A stretch of 64,000 nucleotides of DNA from CAYVQE01 sp964454005 (GTDB taxonomy: Bacteria; Myxococcota; B64-G9), in NCBI GenBank assembly GCA_964454005.1, contig CAYVQE010000003.1:1-64000 (forward strand), written 5' to 3'. The position numbers and the translations under genes are program-made. Numbering within the stretch: the stretch's first letter is position 1; each line of letters opens with the position of its first letter. This document shows positions 61,510 through 64,000 of the stretch, in pieces. The notes under the pieces are model-generated. The model had not been told where the DNA came from and ran no database searches. It saw only the letters and a program-made list of their open reading frames with translations.

Positions 61510-63705
61510 TCACTCTCCCCTGCGCCGCAGGCCGGCGAGCGGCAGCAGCAACAGCCACCAGGTGCCGCCCGGCCGCCGCTGGCTGCAGCCGCAGCCGCCG
61601 CTGATCGGGTCCGGGTTCGGATCGCCCGGATCCGGATCGTCCGCGCAGGCCGGCGCGTCGCTGCGGCTCCAGCCGCCGCTGTCGATCTCCGGGTCGCAGA
61701 CCAGGCACGCATCCTCGGGCGCCGCTGTCCCGGCGGCCACGCAGCCGCCGTCGATCAGGCACCAGTCCGGCCGCAGCACCCCGCAGCGCTGTTCAACCTC
61801 GTCACAATCGACGGTACAGGCCAACCCATCGTCCCCACAGGGCACCGCACCCGCCTCACAAACCCCCGCCACACACCGCTCATCCCCATTGCAAAACACC
61901 CCGTCGCTGCACGAGGCCCCGTCGGCCGGGCTCCAGTCCTCGGCGTCATACTCGGGCTGGCAGGTCGAGCAGGGCGCGTCCGGTGCGGCCGCACCGGCTG
62001 CGACGCAACCGCCGTCGATCAGGCACCAGCTTGGTTGCAGCACCCCGCAGCGCTGGCTGGCCTCGTCGCAATCGGCCGTACAGTCCAGACCGTCGTCGGC
62101 GCAGGGCGCCTGGACCGCCTGACATATCCCGCCGGAGCACTGCTCGGCCCCGTTGCAGAACAGCCCATCGCTGCAGTCGTTGCTGTCGTCGGCGCTCCAG
62201 CCGTGCGGATCGCGATCCGGCTGGCAGCTCTGGCAGGGGTTGTCCGGCCGGCTCTGGCCGGCCGCGATGCAGCTGTCTTCGATCAGGCACCAGCCCGGCT
62301 GCAGCACCCCGCAGACCCGGCCGGCCTCGTCGCAGTCGAGCGTACAGGCCAGCCCGTCGTCGGCACAGGGCGCAGAGCCCGCCTGACACACGCCTGCGGC
62401 GCACTGCTCGGCCCCGTTGCAGAACAGCCCGTCGCTGCAGTCGTTGCTGTCGTCGGCGCTCCAATCGTTGCGATCGATCTCGGGTCTGCATTCCCGGCAA
62501 GCGTTGTTCGGATCGGGTGTGCCCGCTTCATGACAAGCCTGGCCGATAAAGCACACGTCATCGCCGGCCGCATCGACCGCCACCTGCCAGGTGTGCTCCG
62601 CCAGCAGCAGCCCGCCGGGATCGTTGCGCACCTGGGCGGTGGCATCGCTCACCGCGACGTGGATGTGGTGATCGCCCGGATCCAGGTTCCAACCTTCGAG
62701 CGTATAGCTGCGTTGGCCGCTCTGGACCGGGGCGCCGTCGACCGACCAGGTCACCACCAGCTCATCCGGCAGCGGCTCCGGGGTGGCCACGGTCAGCTCC
62801 GCGCTGTCGCAGGCGCCCAATGCCAGCGGCGAGGCCGGGGCGGTCGAGTCGATGGGCGAGACCCGATCGTAGACCGCCAGCACCAGCGCCTCGGCACACA
62901 CCGTGCAGAAGCCCGCACCCAGCGCACGCATGGTGCAGTTCAGCTCCGGCCGATAGACGCCGCTCGATTGATAGCGGGCACCCTCGAACAGCCCGACCAC
63001 CGCGGCCCAGCCGGCGTTTTCAGGGGTGGGCAGGGGGGTGGCGGCGTCGATCCAGAGGTTCCACTTGATCAGCTCGCGCTCGGTCCTGGTGGTGGCGTTG
63101 GGCTCCGGGCAATCGGCGCCGCAGCCGGGATAGCCCGGGTACGGATCCTCGTACTCGTCGGCCAGGCCGCCGAAGGTGTGGCCGAACTCGTGGATGGCCA
63201 CTTCCCCGGCCAGGCCGTGGATGGAGAAAACGGCCATCGGGCCGCCCGAGCCGCCGTACTTGGGATCGTTGACGATGACGAAGATCACGTCGAACTCGGG
63301 CACGTGGTCGCTGGCCGCAGCCCAGACCGCGCCCTGGTCGACGCACAGCAGCCGGTCGATGCCGTAGCAGCCGTAGTTGGCACCCAGGGCGGTATCCCGA
63401 TCGGCGCCGTAGCTGCCGTTGTCGGCACCGCGCTCGTTGGATACGACGTGCACCAGCGAGACATTGAAGTAGTAGCGGTACTGGCCGAAGGGCGCCGCTT
63501 GCCAAAAGTCGGCCAAAAAAGCAGCGACGTCGTCGCTGAGCTGCTGCTGGTCGACGTCGCGATAGCCGTCGCCCAGCACCACCAGGTCGATGCGGTTGCC
63601 TGGCTCCCCGACCTGCTGCAACACCTCGACCTCCCAGGCGCCGGCCGGGCCGGCGATGGACAGAGACACCAGGGCTGCGGCGAGCTGACAGACGCGGCGG
63701 CTCAT
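61510..63705 (-). CDS. IgA-peptidase M64-family metalloprotease with cysteine-rich repeats and sorting tail
   Basis: A 731-residue secreted zinc protease. A signal peptide (to AGA at about residue 23) leads into the M64 domain: IDLVVLGDGYRD near residue 39 and the zinc site HEFGHTFGGLADEYE (His 172, Glu 173, His 176). After a beta domain come three 88-residue Cys-rich repeats and a partial fourth. The C-terminus, GGCGCSQRRPGGTWWLLLLP followed by AGLRRR, has the Cys motif, membrane helix and Arg cluster of MYXO-CTERM-like sorting signals. The start overlaps the stop of the upstream gene (ATGA). Confidence 0.88.
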   Translation of the reverse strand: MSRRVCQLAAALVSLSIAGPAGAWEVEVLQQVGEPGNRIDLVVLGDGYRDVDQQQLSDDVAAFLADFWQAAPFGQYRYYFNVSLVHVVSNERGADNGSYGADRDTALGANYGCYGIDRLLCVDQGAVWAAASDHVPEFDVIFVIVNDPKYGGSGGPMAVFSIHGLAGEVAIHEFGHTFGGLADEYEDPYPGYPGCGADCPEPNATTRTERELIKWNLWIDAATPLPTPENAGWAAVVGLFEGARYQSSGVYRPELNCTMRALGAGFCTVCAEALVLAVYDRVSPIDSTAPASPLALGACDSAELTVATPEPLPDELVVTWSVDGAPVQSGQRSYTLEGWNLDPGDHHIHVAVSDATAQVRNDPGGLLLAEHTWQVAVDAAGDDVCFIGQACHEAGTPDPNNACRECRPEIDRNDWSADDSNDCSDGLFCNGAEQCAAGVCQAGSAPCADDGLACTLDCDEAGRVCGVLQPGWCLIEDSCIAAGQSRPDNPCQSCQPDRDPHGWSADDSNDCSDGLFCNGAEQCSGGICQAVQAPCADDGLDCTADCDEASQRCGVLQPSWCLIDGGCVAAGAAAPDAPCSTCQPEYDAEDWSPADGASCSDGVFCNGDERCVAGVCEAGAVPCGDDGLACTVDCDEVEQRCGVLRPDWCLIDGGCVAAGTAAPEDACLVCDPEIDSGGWSRSDAPACADDPDPGDPNPDPISGGCGCSQRRPGGTWWLLLLPLAGLRRRGE
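61714..62505 (-). repeat. three in-frame 264-bp tandem repeats in the M64 gene
   Basis: Three consecutive 264-bp units (62505-62242, 62241-61978, 61977-61714), each coding for 88 residues with the core CSDGLFCNGAEQC or its variant CSDGVFCNGDERC. The first two units are almost identical for some 65 bases around 62140-62205 and 62404-62469, indicating recent duplication or gene conversion. Confidence 0.85.
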
Positions 63706-64000
63706 GGCTCCACCTGTTCGTCACCGAGATCGAGCGTGCCCAACTCGCGCCAGGCTGCGGTCGGCGGCTGGGGGTCGCGGCGCCAGCGTTTCCGTATTCG
63801 TTCGAATACCAAGCGCTGGCCGCCGGCGGCTGGCAGACGGACGGGGAAGACCACCGGTTTGGTCTGCTCCAGGTGCACCGCCTCGATGCGGCCCGTGGAA
63901 TCGCCGTGGAACTCGCCGCGCAGCACCGTGGGGTCGGCCAGCCCAACGCGGAAGACCACCGCGCCGGCGGCGTCTTCCAGCTTCAAGCGCCAGGGCCGCG
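63702..64000 (-). CDS. gene upstream of the M64 peptidase (5' part off window)
   Basis: The last 98 or so codons of a gene that begins beyond the right edge. The visible part is beta-rich (VVFRVGLADPTVLRGEFHGD, KPVVFPVRLPAAGGQRLVFE) and ends LGTLDLGDEQVEP. It overlaps the M64 start by four bases, so the two are translated together. I do not recognise the family with confidence; it may act with the protease as a chaperone-like or substrate-binding partner. Confidence 0.6.
   Translation of the reverse strand, partial: RPWRLKLEDAAGAVVFRVGLADPTVLRGEFHGDSTGRIEAVHLEQTKPVVFPVRLPAAGGQRLVFERIRKRWRRDPQPPTAAWRELGTLDLGDEQVEP

Noticed and set aside
61714..62505. CRISPR-like direct repeats
   Set aside because: The 264-bp units are in-frame protein repeats of the M64 gene with no spacers.
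63702..63986. Complete 94-residue gene starting at 63986
   Set aside because: The frame remains open to the right edge with protein-like sequence, so this is the end of a larger gene.

Overview
The window reads as chromosomal DNA from a high-G+C, anaerobic bacterium with a deltaproteobacterial or Myxococcota-like character. Three things point that way: a core of one-carbon (Wood-Ljungdahl type) genes, many secreted cysteine-rich lipoproteins, and an M64 peptidase whose C-terminus looks like a MYXO-CTERM sorting tail. The lineage is an inference from gene content; no rRNA or other phylogenetic marker is present, and I recognised no tRNA, CRISPR array or insertion sequence.

Layout. 1-4.6 kb (minus strand): acsD (corrinoid iron-sulfur protein small subunit), a polyferredoxin and a NuoE/NuoF pair running off the left edge, preceded by a small unknown gene and cooC. 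4.7-6.6 kb: two lipoproteins and a decayed gene. 6.9-12.1 kb: a GlyA/pseudo-GcvT/GcvT triple fusion followed by a tandem ThyX-like protein. 12.1-15.4 kb (minus): a low-G+C three-gene island (HEPN-like protein, KGGVGR-motif ATPase, P-loop ATPase) that looks like a conflict or defence system. 15.6-21.1 kb: DUF4178, DUF350, membrane spermidine synthase and a GT-C glycosyltransferase. 21.4-24.3 kb: nitroreductase, panE, panB. 24.4-25.8 kb: an antitoxin remnant, a lipoprotein and a small membrane ORF. 25.8-28.5 kb (minus): purN and a PurH split into two genes. 28.8-30.5 kb: formate-THF ligase. 30.7-32.2 kb: class III aminotransferase. 32.3-37.4 kb (minus): NuoE, NuoF and a selenocysteine formate dehydrogenase. 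38.3-41.8 kb (minus): an FGE-sulfatase-domain protein, moeA, and a mobB-mobA fusion. 41.9-45.9 kb: queD, a ferredoxin and a HoxEFU-like diaphorase operon. 46-49 kb: a CoA-transferase/GNAT/histone-deacetylase-like triple fusion. 49-64 kb: cell-envelope genes (TPR glycosyltransferase, ankyrin lipoprotein, phosphohexomutase, DUF1295 membrane protein, tandem cysteine-rich lipoproteins, M64 peptidase).

How the genes fit together. Formate dehydrogenase with its NuoEF partner, Fhs, the GlyA-GcvT fusion, AcsD and CooC cover formate/CO2 to C1-folate to acetyl-CoA or glycine chemistry. MoeA and MobBA can supply the bis-MGD cofactor of the formate dehydrogenase. PurN, PurH and the ThyX-like protein are folate-C1 consumers. 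The CoA-transferase/GNAT/deacetylase fusion suggests acetylation control of acetate/acetyl-CoA metabolism.

Points most worth attention: the fdhA reading frame is interrupted by an in-frame TGA that is followed at the E. coli fdhF spacing by a SECIS-like hairpin; the three-domain acetylation fusion; the 12-15 kb island; and the GlyA-GcvT fusion with one catalytically degenerate GcvT domain. All promoter and terminator calls were made by eye.
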